NCBI RefSeq assembly: GCF_006542275.1
Contig: NZ_CP041217.1
Location: forward strand, 3,023,501 to 3,087,500
DNA: 64,000 nucleotides
Direction: 5' to 3'
DNA from: Saccharibacillus brassicae
Lineage (GTDB): Bacteria; Bacillota; Bacilli; Paenibacillales; Paenibacillaceae
In this document: positions 42,867 to 52,389 of the stretch, piece after piece
Numbering within the stretch: position 1 is the first letter of the stretch
Layout: every line of letters starts with the position of its first letter
Made by a program: the position numbers and the translations under genes
The notes under the pieces: model-generated
What the model saw: the letters and a program-made list of their open reading frames with translations, nothing else
Databases searched by the model: none
What the model was told of the DNA's origin: nothing

Positions 42867-44306
42867 ATGAAAAAGAGTGGAATCACGCTGCTGACGCTGG
42901 TCGTATGGCTGTTGACGCTTGCGCCGGCGGGACGGGCGGCGGCCGCGGAGACGAACATCGTCGATCCGTCGGTCACGTACACGTATGGCGTACTCACCCG
43001 CGATATTCGCGAATTGGCGGCCAAGTACCCGGATCTGATCGAATACAAGTCGATCGGCCGAACGCTGTACGGACGGGATATCTGGGCGGTGGGGCTTGGG
43101 AGCGGCAGCTCGACGGTCTTTTTTAACGGATCGCACCATGCCCGCGAATGGCTGACGACGACGCTCAATATGACGATGATCGAGCAGTACGCGGCCGCTT
43201 ATGCGGACAACCGCAGGTTCGAAGGCTATCCCGTACGCGAGATTTTGGACCGGACGAAGATCTGGTTCGTGCCGATGGTCAACCCGGACGGCGTGACGCT
43301 TCAACAGACGGGCCTGCAGTCTTTTCCGGTCCATGTGCACGACGCGCTGATCAAGATGAACGACGGCAGCCGCAGCTTCAAGCGCTGGAAAGCGAATGCG
43401 CAGGGAGTCGACCCGAACCGGCAGTACGACGCCAACTGGGGAGAATTGATTAACAATTACCATTATCCGCATTGGATGGGCCACAAAGGGACGGCTCCGA
43501 TGACGACGCGGGAAAATAAAGCGATGATCGCGTTCACGTACGAGATCGATGCGGAAATCGCGGTCTCGTACCATTCGGCGGGACGCATCCTGTTCTGGAA
43601 CTTCCGGACGCCGGCCGCCAACGTCCCGCGGGACAAGCGTTTGGCGAATATTTTCACGCAATTCACAGGCTACGCGCAGGTCAGTCCAAGCTACAATTCG
43701 AACGGCGGAGGCGGCTACACGGACTGGTTTATCCAGAAGCTTGGCCGGCCGGCTTTTACGCCGGAGATCGGGATCAAGAACGGGGAGAGCCATCTGCCGC
43801 TGTCGGCGTTCGGGGAAGAATGGCGCCGCAACAAAAAGATCGGCCTATGGATCGCGCAGGAAGGCTATACATTGTGGGCCGCGAAAAACAAAACGACGGT
43901 CAAGCCGGTCTCGCTGTTCCTCGACGGCGTGCGGATCGAAGGCGATCCGGCCGCGTTCAACGAAGACGGCGCGACGTATGTGTCGTACAAGCCGCTGCTG
44001 ACGGCGCTCGGCTACCGCCTGACCTGGGACGGCGCAGCCAAATCGGTGACGGCGAACGGTCCTTCCGGCACGATCCGGTTTGCGCTGGGGCAGAAGACGG
44101 CGGAGATCGACGGACAGGCCGTGGAACTTGCGGCGGCGCCGCGGCTGTACGAAGGTACGGTCTACGTGCCCGCAAGGCTAGTCAGCCGGGCGGCGGGAGC
44201 GGCGTTGACCGTAGACCCCGGCAGCGGAGCGATTTCCCTGAAGAGTCCGGCCGATCGGGCAGGGAACGCTTCGCCCGAGAGTCCGCCCGTGATCGTGAAC
44301 CCTTGA
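42867..44306 (+). CDS. Secreted M14 zinc carboxypeptidase
   Basis: 479 residues from ATG 42867 with GGGGG five bases before. Signal peptide 1-27. The M14 catalytic domain (about 30-345) shows zinc ligands His91 and Glu94 in GSHHAREW, His236 in SYHSAGR and catalytic Glu300 in TPEIG, with NPDG and DPNRQYDANW of the substrate site. Residues about 360-465 form a copper-amine-oxidase-N-like stalk domain (FLDGVRIEGDPAAF, YVPARLVSRAAGAAL), common on Firmicute exoenzymes. Acts on peptides or cell-wall peptide outside the cell, perhaps as a gamma-D-glutamyl-diamino acid peptidase. Confidence 0.9.
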   Translation: MKKSGITLLTLVVWLLTLAPAGRAAAAETNIVDPSVTYTYGVLTRDIRELAAKYPDLIEYKSIGRTLYGRDIWAVGLGSGSSTVFFNGSHHAREWLTTTLNMTMIEQYAAAYADNRRFEGYPVREILDRTKIWFVPMVNPDGVTLQQTGLQSFPVHVHDALIKMNDGSRSFKRWKANAQGVDPNRQYDANWGELINNYHYPHWMGHKGTAPMTTRENKAMIAFTYEIDAEIAVSYHSAGRILFWNFRTPAANVPRDKRLANIFTQFTGYAQVSPSYNSNGGGGYTDWFIQKLGRPAFTPEIGIKNGESHLPLSAFGEEWRRNKKIGLWIAQEGYTLWAAKNKTTVKPVSLFLDGVRIEGDPAAFNEDGATYVSYKPLLTALGYRLTWDGAAKSVTANGPSGTIRFALGQKTAEIDGQAVELAAAPRLYEGTVYVPARLVSRAAGAALTVDPGSGAISLKSPADRAGNASPESPPVIVNP

Positions 44307-44394
44307 CGCTGAGCTGCTTTCAGTGGTACAACTAAGCCGTTGCGGGTTGGACTTATCGTTCCGACCGACGCCTAACTTGAACGAACAGCAATGA

Positions 44395-44692
44395 CCGGAA
44401 CCCTGCTTCGCGAGCGCCGACTGACGTCGGGGCACGGCCGTCCGCCGACAGAGAAGAATCCCTTGAGCTGCGAGGATTCCCGGCGGACCCGCGAAGTCCT
44501 TCTCCGCGAGCTGCGGCGCTCCAATCGCCGCCGGACGTCCCCGTTACCGGACTTCGAGCCTTTTTGCGCCGCTGCGGCCGCCGAACGGAATCTGCCCCGG
44601 GCAGGTGCAAGGTCGCGATCCGGCGCGCAACAAGGGAACCAGGGTGGTACCGCGAAGATGCATTCGTCCCTAACGAATGCGTCTTTTTTTGC
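44395..44692 (+). ncRNA. T-box leader of proS
   Basis: The T-box core AGGGTGGTACCGCG is at 44641-44654, followed by a terminator (GATGCATTCG/CGAATGCGTC, T7) at 44657-44690. Upstream, GTCCGCCG and CGGCGGAC bracket a Stem I-like domain. The leader reads uncharged tRNA to control the gene 60 bases downstream. The specifier codon could not be assigned by eye, and the 5' limit is approximate. Confidence 0.85.
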
Positions 44693-44750
44693 GTGTTCCG
44701 CCCGTAGGCTTGTCCGTATGCCCATCCATTTTTCAGAGGAGCGATATTTT

Positions 44751-46457
44751 ATGAAACAAAGTCAACTGTTGATCCCGACGCTGCGCGAAGCACCGGCGGA
44801 CGCCGAGGCGGCCAGCCATAAGCTCATGCTGCGCGCCGGCCTGATCCGCCAGCTCGCTTCCGGCGTCTACACGTACCTGCCGCTCGGATTCCGCGTGCTC
44901 AAAAAAGTGCAGGAGATCGTCCGTCAGGAAATGGACCGCGCGGGCGCGCAGGAACTGCTCATGCCCGCCATGCAGCCGGCCGAGCTGTGGCGCGAATCGG
45001 GACGCTACGACGTGTACGGCCCCGAGCTGATCCGGCTCAAAGACCGGCACGACCGCGAATTCGCGCTCGGGCCGACGCATGAAGAGGTCATCACGTCGCT
45101 GGTCGCGGGCGAAGTCAGTTCGTACCGGCAGCTGCCGATGACGCTGTACCAGATCCAGACGAAATTCCGCGACGAACGCCGTCCGCGCTTCGGCCTGCTG
45201 CGGGGCCGCGAATTCCTTATGAAAGACGCCTATTCGTTCGGGCGCAGCTGGGAAGAGCTGGACGAGACATACCACGCGATGTACGACGCGTATACCCGTA
45301 TCTTCACGCGGGTCGGCCTGAACTTCCGCGCCGTGCAGGCGGATGCGGGGGCGATCGGCGGCGAAGGCGAGACGCACGAGTTCATGGCGCTGGCCGACAT
45401 CGGGGAAGACACGATCGTCGTGAGCGAGCGCGGGACGTATGCGGCCAATCTGGAAAAAGCGGAGATGTTCTGGGAAGAGCCGGCCGCGGCGTCTGCCGAT
45501 ACCGACATTCCGCCGCTCGGCCGCGTGCATACGCCGGGCGTGCACACGATCGAGCAGCTGTGCAACCATTTTGCGCTTGAAGCTTCCGCCTTCATGAAGA
45601 CGCTGCTGTATCTCGTCGACGGTAAGCCTGTCGCGGTCGTCGTGCGCGGAGACCGCGAAGCGAACGAGACGAAAGTGCTGAACGCGCTCGGAGGCGAACG
45701 GATCGAGCTGGCGGACGCCGCCGCCGTGGAACGGCTGACCGGAGCGGCGGTCGGCTTCGCCGGTCCGGCAGGACTTGCGGGCGTGACGCTGCTCGTCGAC
45801 CGGGAAGTGCAGGCGATGCCGTCGGGCATCGCGGGAGCTAACGAGACGGACTATCACGTCGAGCACGCCAGACCGGGCCGCGATTTCCGAAGCGACCGGG
45901 TCGGCGATTTCCGCAACGCGGCCGAAGGGGACCTGAGTCCCGACGGAAGCGGCCGACTGGAATTTTACCGGGGAATCGAGATCGGGCACGTCTTCAAGCT
46001 GGGCACCAAATACAGCGAAGCGCTCGGCGCGAATTATCTGGACGAAGGCGGACGCCGCCAAGCGGCGATTATGGGCTGCTACGGTATCGGCATCTCGCGT
46101 ATCCTGTCCGCGGTCGTCGAGCAGCATTACGACGAGAACGGCATTCTGTGGCCGGCGGAGATCGCGCCTGCGACGGTCCACATCATTCCGGCGTCGGTCA
46201 AAGACGAGGTGCAGATGGCCTTGGCGCTTGAGTTGTACGCGCGATTTGCGGAAGCGGGCATCGAGGCGCTGCTGGACGATCGCGACGAGCGGGCGGGCGT
46301 GAAGTTCAAAGATGCCGACTTGATAGGCCTTCCGTACCGGATCGTCGTCGGACGCGACGCGGCCGAAGGCCGGGTCGAGTTCAAGGCCCGCGCCGATGCG
46401 GACAAGCAGGCGCTCACGGCGGACGAAGCTTTTGCGCGCGCTGCCGGCCTGGCCTGA
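44751..46457 (+). CDS. proS: Prolyl-tRNA synthetase
   Basis: 568 residues from ATG 44751 behind GAGGA; the frame extends back through the T-box leader, which is not translated. Class II synthetase: motif 1 and 2 regions ([41 protein letters not shown]), an editing domain inserted at about 235-395 that removes mischarged alanine, motif 3 ([17 protein letters not shown]), and an anticodon-binding domain at the end. Bacterial-type ProRS of normal length, cytosolic, essential. Confidence 0.97.
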   Translation: MKQSQLLIPTLREAPADAEAASHKLMLRAGLIRQLASGVYTYLPLGFRVLKKVQEIVRQEMDRAGAQELLMPAMQPAELWRESGRYDVYGPELIRLKDRHDREFALGPTHEEVITSLVAGEVSSYRQLPMTLYQIQTKFRDERRPRFGLLRGREFLMKDAYSFGRSWEELDETYHAMYDAYTRIFTRVGLNFRAVQADAGAIGGEGETHEFMALADIGEDTIVVSERGTYAANLEKAEMFWEEPAAASADTDIPPLGRVHTPGVHTIEQLCNHFALEASAFMKTLLYLVDGKPVAVVVRGDREANETKVLNALGGERIELADAAAVERLTGAAVGFAGPAGLAGVTLLVDREVQAMPSGIAGANETDYHVEHARPGRDFRSDRVGDFRNAAEGDLSPDGSGRLEFYRGIEIGHVFKLGTKYSEALGANYLDEGGRRQAAIMGCYGIGISRILSAVVEQHYDENGILWPAEIAPATVHIIPASVKDEVQMALALELYARFAEAGIEALLDDRDERAGVKFKDADLIGLPYRIVVGRDAAEGRVEFKARADADKQALTADEAFARAAGLA

Positions 46458-46480
46458 ACGAACGGCTGGGCTTCCGGTAT

Positions 46481-46529
46481 AAAAAAGCCCCCCAAACGCC
46501 GGTGTATCAGCGTTTCGGGGCTTTTTTTT
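46481..46529 (+). terminator. Rho-independent terminator
   Basis: AAAAAAGCCCCCCAAACGC with GCGTTTCGGGGC and T8. Confidence 0.93.
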
Positions 46530-46545
46530 ATATCAAAAAAAGAGA

Positions 46546-46575
46546 TTGACACAAAATCGCTCCTTCCGGTATACT
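46546..46575 (+). promoter_or_regulatory. Sigma-A promoter for the LPXTG gene
   Basis: TTGACA at 46546-46551, 18 bases, TATACT at 46570-46575. It should start transcription about 20 bases before the first variant riboswitch. Confidence 0.8.
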
Positions 46576-46603
46576 CGCATTAACCAAATAACCGACTTGA
46601 TTA

Positions 46604-46708
46604 GTGAAACGCAAACCGGATGAAAGTTCGGGACGCAAAGTCTGGAATCTACAGCGACTTGTTCGCCACGATCGTCCGACCGCCTCGATACTTGATGGCG
46701 GTCTTTTT
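46604..46708 (+). ncRNA. Variant GEMM-like riboswitch 1 with terminator
   Basis: AAACGCAAACC, a GAAA-capped P2, GGGACGCAAAG, then TCTGGAATCTAC, a small hairpin (GCGA/TCGC) and GTCCGACCGCC. The last bases are the 5' arm of a terminator, GACCGCC/GGCGGTC and T5 (46678-46708). Ligand binding that traps the GACCGCC arm would favour read-through. Confidence 0.7.
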
Positions 46709-46775
46709 GTTGTTTGTAGTTCCGGAGTCCCGTTTCCGATCTGCTTCACAATCACCTCGAAAGCTGCTTTTCCCC

Positions 46776-46894
46776 GAGAAACGCAAACCACCCGAAAGGC
46801 TGGGACGCAAAGTCTGGAATCTACGTCGAGCGCCCGCTCGCCACGATCGTCCGACCGCCACGAATGGTTTCCATTCATCCATGGCGGTTTTTTT
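46776..46894 (+). ncRNA. Variant GEMM-like riboswitch 2 with terminator
   Basis: Same core as the copy 172 bases upstream; the inner hairpin is CGAGCG/CGCTCG, a full exchange of sequence with pairing kept. Terminator ACCGCC/GGCGGT with T7 at 46854-46894. No promoter lies between the copies, so they act in series. Confidence 0.7.
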
Positions 46895-46967
46895 ATACGC
46901 TTCTTTGTACTGTTTTCAGATAAAAAATACATAATAACAAAAAAGAGATACATAAAGGGGACCCCTC

Positions 46968-48947
46968 ATGAGCAAAATCACCAAAGTTTCCGCCGCGATC
47001 TTATTGACCTCCACGCTATCGCTGACGCCTTACGCCGCTCTCTCCGCCCAGGCCCATTACGCCAAACCGGTTCCCGCTCCTTCCCAGAACACGCAGCCGA
47101 CGAAAAAGAACTACGAGCAGGAAATTGCCAACGCTACCTCGGCCGCGCAAAACGCCGACAAGCAGGCAGCAGCGAAGCAGGCCGAAGCCGACCGGTACGC
47201 CGCGGCGGCCGCCAACGCGCTTCAGAATGTGACTGCCCTGCAGCAGGCCTACGACAACGCCGTGCAGAACGTTCAGCAGAAAAAAGCGGACGTGCAGTCG
47301 AAGCAGCTGGAGTACGATAACGCGTACAACCGACTGGCCCAGGCTTCGGCCGCCGCAGCCAAAGCGCAGCGGGACTACGACAACAGCTGGGGCTGGAGCA
47401 GTTCGGCCAAAAAGAAATTGCAGGATGCGACCAATGCCTGGATTGCAGCGAAAGTCGATTGGACCCGTGCAGCAAGCGCTTTGCAAAAAGCGGTCACCGA
47501 ATATAACAAGGCGCAAAGCACGGCGAGCTTGATCGGATGCGATCTGGGTCCGGCCGAGAAAGCGGCCGATCAGGCCCGGCAAAAAGCCGATAAAGCCCAA
47601 AACGTCGCCGATCGCGCCCGGGACAATGCCGCCGACGCCTGGAAAAAAGTCGAAGACTTGAAAAAGCAGCAGGCCGAAGCGGAAACGCCGCCGCCTGTAG
47701 AACCAACGACGCCGGTCGTACCGACGCCGCCGACAGAAACGACGCCGCCAACGGAAACGACGCCGCCGACAGAAACGACGCCGCCAACAGAGACGACGCC
47801 GCCGACAGAAACGACGCCGCCAACAGAAACGACGCCGCCAACAGAAACGACGCCGCCAACAGAAACGACGCCGCCGACGGAAACGACGCCGCCGACAGAA
47901 ACGACGCCGCCGACGGAGACGACGCCGCCGATGGAGACGACGCCGCCAACAGAAACGACGCCGCCGACGGAAACGACGCCGCCAACAGAAACGACGCCGC
48001 CGACAGAAACGACGTCGCCAACAGAGACGACGCCGCCGACGGAAACGACGTCGCCAACGGAAACGACGCCGCCGACAGAAACGACGCCGCCAACAGAGAC
48101 GACGCCGCCGACGGAAACGACGCCGCCGACAGAAACGACGTCGCCAACAGAGACGACGCCGCCGACGGAAACGACGCCGCCGACGGAGACGACGCCGCCG
48201 ACGGAAACGACGCCGCCGACGGAGACGACGCCGCCGACGGAAACGACGCCGCCGACAGAAACGGCGCCGCCAACAGAAACGGCGCCGCCGACGGAAACGA
48301 CGCCGCCGACAGAAACGGCGCCGCCGACGGAAACGACGCCGCCGACATCGAACCCGACGCCGGCTCCAAGCGGCGACACGGTCGTCATTCCGGATAACCC
48401 GACGCCGCAGAGTCAGCCGACCTTCATTGTCGAACCTGCACAGCCGTCGCAGCCTTCGCAATCGACGCCGCCGGCTGTACCGGCCGACGGAACTGCTTCG
48501 CCTTCGCCGGATACGGTGACGATTCCCGATAACGAGACGCCGCAGGGCGCTCCCGATACGGGCGGCGTTCCTGCTTCGGACGCCGAAGTGGACGTCCCGG
48601 ATGACCGGACGCCGCAGGGCGCTCCCGACACAGGCAGCGTTCCCGCACCGGCCGACGAAGTGACCGTACCAGGCAACGAGACGCCGCAGGGCGCGCCTCA
48701 ACCGGACGCTCCGTCCGTATCCGCCGACGCCGATCCTGCGCCAAGCGTAGACGTGCCGGATAATGTTACGCCGCTTGGCACGCCGGATGCGATCGAACCG
48801 GCAGCCGATGCCGCGCCGCCTGTCGGCAGCCTGCCGGCCGCGCTCCCGCAGACGGGCGAAGCGACTTCCGCTCCCCTGTACGCGCTCGGTCTGGGTTTCC
48901 TGGCGATCGCGGCCTGGATGCGCCGCCTCGGCGGCAGCAAAAACTAG
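46968..48947 (+). CDS. LPXTG-anchored coiled-coil surface protein
   Basis: 659 residues from ATG 46968 behind AAGGGGA. Signal peptide 1-29; residues about 45-240 are Ala/Gln/Lys-rich and helical, likely coiled coil; about 245-460 is a (PPTETT)n stalk of some 35 units; then copies of the VTIPDNETPQGAPDTG motif; finally LPQTG, a membrane segment and RRLGGSKN. A sortase substrate extending through the wall, possibly an adhesin or matrix protein. Controlled by the two variant riboswitches upstream, with a class D sortase gene downstream. Confidence 0.88.
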   Translation: MSKITKVSAAILLTSTLSLTPYAALSAQAHYAKPVPAPSQNTQPTKKNYEQEIANATSAAQNADKQAAAKQAEADRYAAAAANALQNVTALQQAYDNAVQNVQQKKADVQSKQLEYDNAYNRLAQASAAAAKAQRDYDNSWGWSSSAKKKLQDATNAWIAAKVDWTRAASALQKAVTEYNKAQSTASLIGCDLGPAEKAADQARQKADKAQNVADRARDNAADAWKKVEDLKKQQAEAETPPPVEPTTPVVPTPPTETTPPTETTPPTETTPPTETTPPTETTPPTETTPPTETTPPTETTPPTETTPPTETTPPTETTPPMETTPPTETTPPTETTPPTETTPPTETTSPTETTPPTETTSPTETTPPTETTPPTETTPPTETTPPTETTSPTETTPPTETTPPTETTPPTETTPPTETTPPTETTPPTETAPPTETAPPTETTPPTETAPPTETTPPTSNPTPAPSGDTVVIPDNPTPQSQPTFIVEPAQPSQPSQSTPPAVPADGTASPSPDTVTIPDNETPQGAPDTGGVPASDAEVDVPDDRTPQGAPDTGSVPAPADEVTVPGNETPQGAPQPDAPSVSADADPAPSVDVPDNVTPLGTPDAIEPAADAAPPVGSLPAALPQTGEATSAPLYALGLGFLAIAAWMRRLGGSKN

Positions 48948-49022
48948 TCCCGATTTTTGTGTAAAAAGGGGCGTACGCTTCATAACCGCAGCGAATTTGA
49001 CCGAAGTATGGTTTGAACGGAC

Positions 49023-49057
49023 AGCCGTGTTCAGGGATTCCCCTTGAACACGGCTTC
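49023..49057 (+). terminator. Hairpin, probable terminator
   Basis: AGCCGTGTTCAGGG pairs with CCCTTGAACACGGCT; the T tract is poor. Confidence 0.7.
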
Positions 49058-49149
49058 CGCTTTATGCCATACTTTTAAGGTTATAAGGAAATAAAGGGTT
49101 GGCTCCAATGATTGGATCGCAATTTTCACACCCATAAGGAGGAACGGCA

Positions 49150-49815
49150 TTGAAGAAATGGTCGTACGTCATTATGCTGCTCGGACTCTGCGTCATTCTC
49201 TACCCCAGCGTGAACACCTGGCTGGACGATCGCGCCCAATCCGAACTGCTGGAAAAAGCCGAAGCGGAGAGCCAAAAGCCGCTGGATCTGACGCGGGTAT
49301 CGAGCGAGGTAGCGGTGCCGGATTACCAGAAAATTTCGAATCTGCTGGACGAGGGCGACGAAGAAGAAGCTTCGGCCGAGACGGTGGCGCCGCTCGATGC
49401 CGATTCGCTGCAGGACGGGGAAGTGCTCGGCATCATCCGCTACGACAAACTCGACATTAAGCTTCCGATCGTCGAAGGCGCGACCAAAGCCAATATGAAA
49501 AGCGCAGCCGTGCACGTAACCGGAACGGGACTTGCCGGTATGCAGGACAGCAATATGGCCGTCGCCGCCCACCGCGCGCACAAAACGGGCAGATTGTTCA
49601 ATCGGTTGAACGAAGCCAAAGTCGGCGACGTGGTCGAGATCGACCAGGGAGGCCAGACCTACAAGTACGAAGTGAACGATATCCAAATCGTCGAACCGAC
49701 AGACGTCTGGGTGCTGGATGCCAAAAAAGGCGAGACCGCTTTGACGCTTATTACGTGCGACCCGCTGATCAATCCGACGCATCGGTTGATCGTGCATGCC
49801 GTGTTGAGAAAATAG
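49150..49815 (+). CDS. Class D sortase
   Basis: 221 residues from TTG 49150 with AAGGAGG upstream. N-terminal anchor (SYVIMLLGLCVILYPSV). The catalytic triad is visible: His141 in AAHRAHK, Cys203 in LITCDPL, Arg212 in THRLIVHA. Class D enzymes join LPXTG-type proteins to peptidoglycan outside the membrane; the neighbours on both sides are LPQTG proteins and are the obvious substrates. Confidence 0.92.
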   Translation: MKKWSYVIMLLGLCVILYPSVNTWLDDRAQSELLEKAEAESQKPLDLTRVSSEVAVPDYQKISNLLDEGDEEEASAETVAPLDADSLQDGEVLGIIRYDKLDIKLPIVEGATKANMKSAAVHVTGTGLAGMQDSNMAVAAHRAHKTGRLFNRLNEAKVGDVVEIDQGGQTYKYEVNDIQIVEPTDVWVLDAKKGETALTLITCDPLINPTHRLIVHAVLRK

Positions 49816-49841
49816 CAGAGCGAAGTGCGACTAAAGTCACA

Positions 49842-49871
49842 TTGCCCTTGGTCCTGCTTTGCCCTTATATT
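49842..49871 (+). promoter_or_regulatory. Promoter candidate
   Basis: TTGCCC, 18 bases, TATATT, about 60 bases before the third variant riboswitch; weak -35. Confidence 0.45.
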
Positions 49872-49930
49872 AATTGTAAATTGCTAGATAGATCTATTCG
49901 TTTTACCATACCGGAACAAGCAACAACTTT

Positions 49931-50039
49931 GAGAAACGCAAACCAAGCGAAAGTTTGGGACGCAAAGTCTGGAGTCTACGGTGCCTCTTCGGCACAATGA
50001 CCGTCCGACCGCCACGAAGAAATTCCTGGCGGTCTTTTT
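49931..50039 (+). ncRNA. Variant GEMM-like riboswitch 3 with terminator
   Basis: Same core as the two copies near 46.7 kb, with CTGGAGTCTAC for CTGGAATCTAC. The inner hairpin is GTGCC/GGCAC, again different in sequence but paired. Terminator GACCGCC/GGCGGTC with T5 at 50007-50039. Confidence 0.7.
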
Positions 50040-50094
50040 GTGCGTTCCGCGCAGGAGACGCCGCAAATACGGTCAAACAGCGGAGGAGAAGCAA

Positions 50095-51996
50095 ATGAAC
50101 AAGATTACTAAAATTTCGGTAACGGCCGTACTGGCTTTTTCGATCGGCTTCGGTCCCGTTCAGGGGACGACGCATGCGTCGAGCAGCTCGATTCTGGGTC
50201 CGGCCCAGCTATTCAACGTGTTCGTGCTCGGCGATCTGAGCCAGAAGTATACGGACGTCGAAGGGCGAATCGCGGCAGGCGGCAACGTCGTCGTCGAAGG
50301 CTATTCCGTCGGAAGCAGCCTGGGCAGCGGTTCGAACCAGCCGGTGCTCGTGGTCGGCGGCAACCTGACGTATAACAACGGCCAAGCGAACGGAAGCGTC
50401 GCCTACGGCGGAACGCTGAACCAATCGCCTACGGCCAACTTCATGGGAACGGTCACGTCCGACGCGGGCCAGGTCGTCGATTTCAATTCGGCGGCCGTCT
50501 ACCTGAACGGACAATCCAGCTCGCTCTCGGCGCAAAAAGCGAACGGGGAATACAAGAATAACTACGGCGAAGTTCAACTGAAGGGCGGAGACAGCGGCCT
50601 GAACATTTTCAACCTGGACGGCGCTGCCCTTTCTTCGGCCAACGGCCTGCGCATCAACGTTCCTTCCGGATCGACGGTAGTCGTCAACATTTCGGGCAGC
50701 AGCGTGAATATGCGCTATTTCGAGACGTTCCTCGAGAACGGCGTCAACCAGAGAAACATCATCTACAACTTCTATGAAGCGACAAGCCTCAACATCGCGG
50801 GAATCGGAATCAAGGGCTCGGTCCTTGCGCCAAAAGCGAACGTTCAATTCGATAACGGACAGCTGAACGGTACGCTGATTGCCGCGTCGCTGACCGGCGG
50901 AGGCGAATCGCACAACCATCCGTTCGAAGGCAACGTTCCGACGCCGGAAACGCCGCCGACGCCGGAGACCCCGCCGACGCCGGAAACGCCGCCGACGCCG
51001 GAGACGCCGCCGACGCCGGAGACGCCGCCGACGCCGGAGACGCCGCCGACGCCGGAAACGCCGCCGACGCCAGAGACGCCGCCGACGCCGGAAACGCCGC
51101 CGACGCCGGAGACCCCGCCGACGCCGGAGACCCCGCCGACGCCGGAGACCCCGCCGACGCCAGAGACGCCGCCGACGCCGGAGACCCCGCCGACGCCGGA
51201 AACGCCGCCGACGCCAGAAACGCCGCCGACGCCAGAAACGCCGCCGACGCCGGAAACGCCGCCGACGCCGGAGACGCCGCCGACGCCAGAGACGCCGCCG
51301 ACGCCGCCGACGCCAGAAACGCCGCCGACGCCAGAGACGCCGCCGACGCCGGAAACGCCGCCGACGCCAGAAACGCCGCCGACGCCGGAAACGCCGCCGA
51401 CGCCGGAAACGCCGCCGACGCCAGAGACGCCGCCGACGCCGGAAACGCCGCCGACGACAATGCCGACCGACCCGGTCGTCGTCTTCCTACCGGATGAACC
51501 GGTGCCGCAGGGCTCCGTCACGCCGAGTCCGACGCCGTCGGCTCCGACGCCCTCAACTCCGACGCCCTCAACTCCAGTAGAGACGCCGTCCGTTGCGGCG
51601 GAAGAAGTGATGATCCCGGAAGACCCGACGCCGCTCGGCACGCCTGACGTTCCGGCACCGACGCCGTCGACTCCCGTGGAGGAGACGCCGTCCGTTCCGG
51701 CGGAAGAAGTGACGATCCCGGAAGACCCGACGCCGCTCGGTACGCCTGACCTTCCGGTACCGACGCCGTCGACTCCCGTAGAGGAGACGCCGTCCGTTCC
51801 GGCGGAAGAAGTGACGATTCCGGAAGATCCGACGCCGCTCGGCACGCCGACCGTGCCGGGTACGGTCGTACCCGGCGGGGAACGGCCGAACGCGCTGCCG
51901 CAGACCGGCGATGCTTCGCCGATGCCTCTCTATATGTGGGGCTTTGCGCTGATCGCGCTCGGAGCGGGTCTGCTCAAGCGCGAACTGCGCAAATAA
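50095..51996 (+). CDS. LPXTG-anchored choice-of-anchor A surface protein
   Basis: 633 residues from ATG 50095 behind GGAGGAG. Signal peptide 1-27. Residues about 35-270 match the choice-of-anchor A domain: FNVFVLGDLSQKYTDVEGRI, GGNVVVEGYSVG, IGIKGSVLAPKANV and LNGTLIAASL. A (PPTPET)n stalk of about 28 units follows, then three copies of EEVTIPEDPTPLGTP, LPQTGD, a membrane segment and KRELRK. An adhesin-like sortase substrate behind the third variant riboswitch. Confidence 0.88.
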   Translation: MNKITKISVTAVLAFSIGFGPVQGTTHASSSSILGPAQLFNVFVLGDLSQKYTDVEGRIAAGGNVVVEGYSVGSSLGSGSNQPVLVVGGNLTYNNGQANGSVAYGGTLNQSPTANFMGTVTSDAGQVVDFNSAAVYLNGQSSSLSAQKANGEYKNNYGEVQLKGGDSGLNIFNLDGAALSSANGLRINVPSGSTVVVNISGSSVNMRYFETFLENGVNQRNIIYNFYEATSLNIAGIGIKGSVLAPKANVQFDNGQLNGTLIAASLTGGGESHNHPFEGNVPTPETPPTPETPPTPETPPTPETPPTPETPPTPETPPTPETPPTPETPPTPETPPTPETPPTPETPPTPETPPTPETPPTPETPPTPETPPTPETPPTPETPPTPETPPTPETPPTPETPPTPPTPETPPTPETPPTPETPPTPETPPTPETPPTPETPPTPETPPTPETPPTTMPTDPVVVFLPDEPVPQGSVTPSPTPSAPTPSTPTPSTPVETPSVAAEEVMIPEDPTPLGTPDVPAPTPSTPVEETPSVPAEEVTIPEDPTPLGTPDLPVPTPSTPVEETPSVPAEEVTIPEDPTPLGTPTVPGTVVPGGERPNALPQTGDASPMPLYMWGFALIALGAGLLKRELRK

Positions 51997-52015
51997 CCTT
52001 CGAAGATTCGCACCG

Positions 52016-52050
52016 AATCCACTCCCGTTTGGCGGGAGTGGATTTTTTTT
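52016..52050 (+). terminator. Rho-independent terminator
   Basis: AATCCACTCCCG/CGGGAGTGGATT, five-base loop, T8. Confidence 0.95.
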
Positions 52051-52191
52051 GCCCATAAATAGTTTGTTCGACTTATAAAGAAAACGTCTATCCATGCCGA
52101 TAATATAAAGAGTAAGCAAAGTTTTATCCTTTTTTCGCGTCGCACGAAAATTAAACTGTGTCTTTAGTTGGAAAAATCAAAAAAACCCGTA

Positions 52192-52219
52192 TTGCTAAGT
52201 CGCTCTTTAATGATACTAT
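52192..52219 (+). promoter_or_regulatory. Promoter candidate
   Basis: TTGCTA, 16 bases, TACTAT, about 20 bases before the tandem riboswitches. Confidence 0.45.
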
Positions 52220-52239
52220 ATAACTAATAGAAGCTTTTC

Positions 52240-52335
52240 ACGACAAACGGCAAACCTGCTTCGAAAGACAGGGACGCAAAGCTATAGGGCCTTACCCCCA
52301 GGGGATGGCAGCCAGCCGCCGAAAGATAGGGCTTT
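52240..52335 (+). ncRNA. c-di-GMP-I (GEMM-I) riboswitch
   Basis: Canonical core: GGCAAACC, GAAA-capped P2, GGGACGCAAAGC, TAGGGCCTTA and GGCAGCCAGCC. A T6 run at 52333 may belong to an expression platform. First of a tandem pair. Confidence 0.9.
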
Positions 52336-52389
52336 TTTCTTATTCTCGCTTTTGTGCCCCGGGCACCCGACATTTCCAGATAAGACTAA

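Noticed and set aside
44391-44750. N-terminal extension of the proS frame
   Set aside because: The extension runs through the T-box core and its terminator, and the true start has its own ribosome site.
47730-48340. CRISPR-like short tandem repeats at 47.7-48.3 and 50.9-51.5 kb
   Set aside because: No unique spacers; the repeats are coding units of wall-protein stalks.
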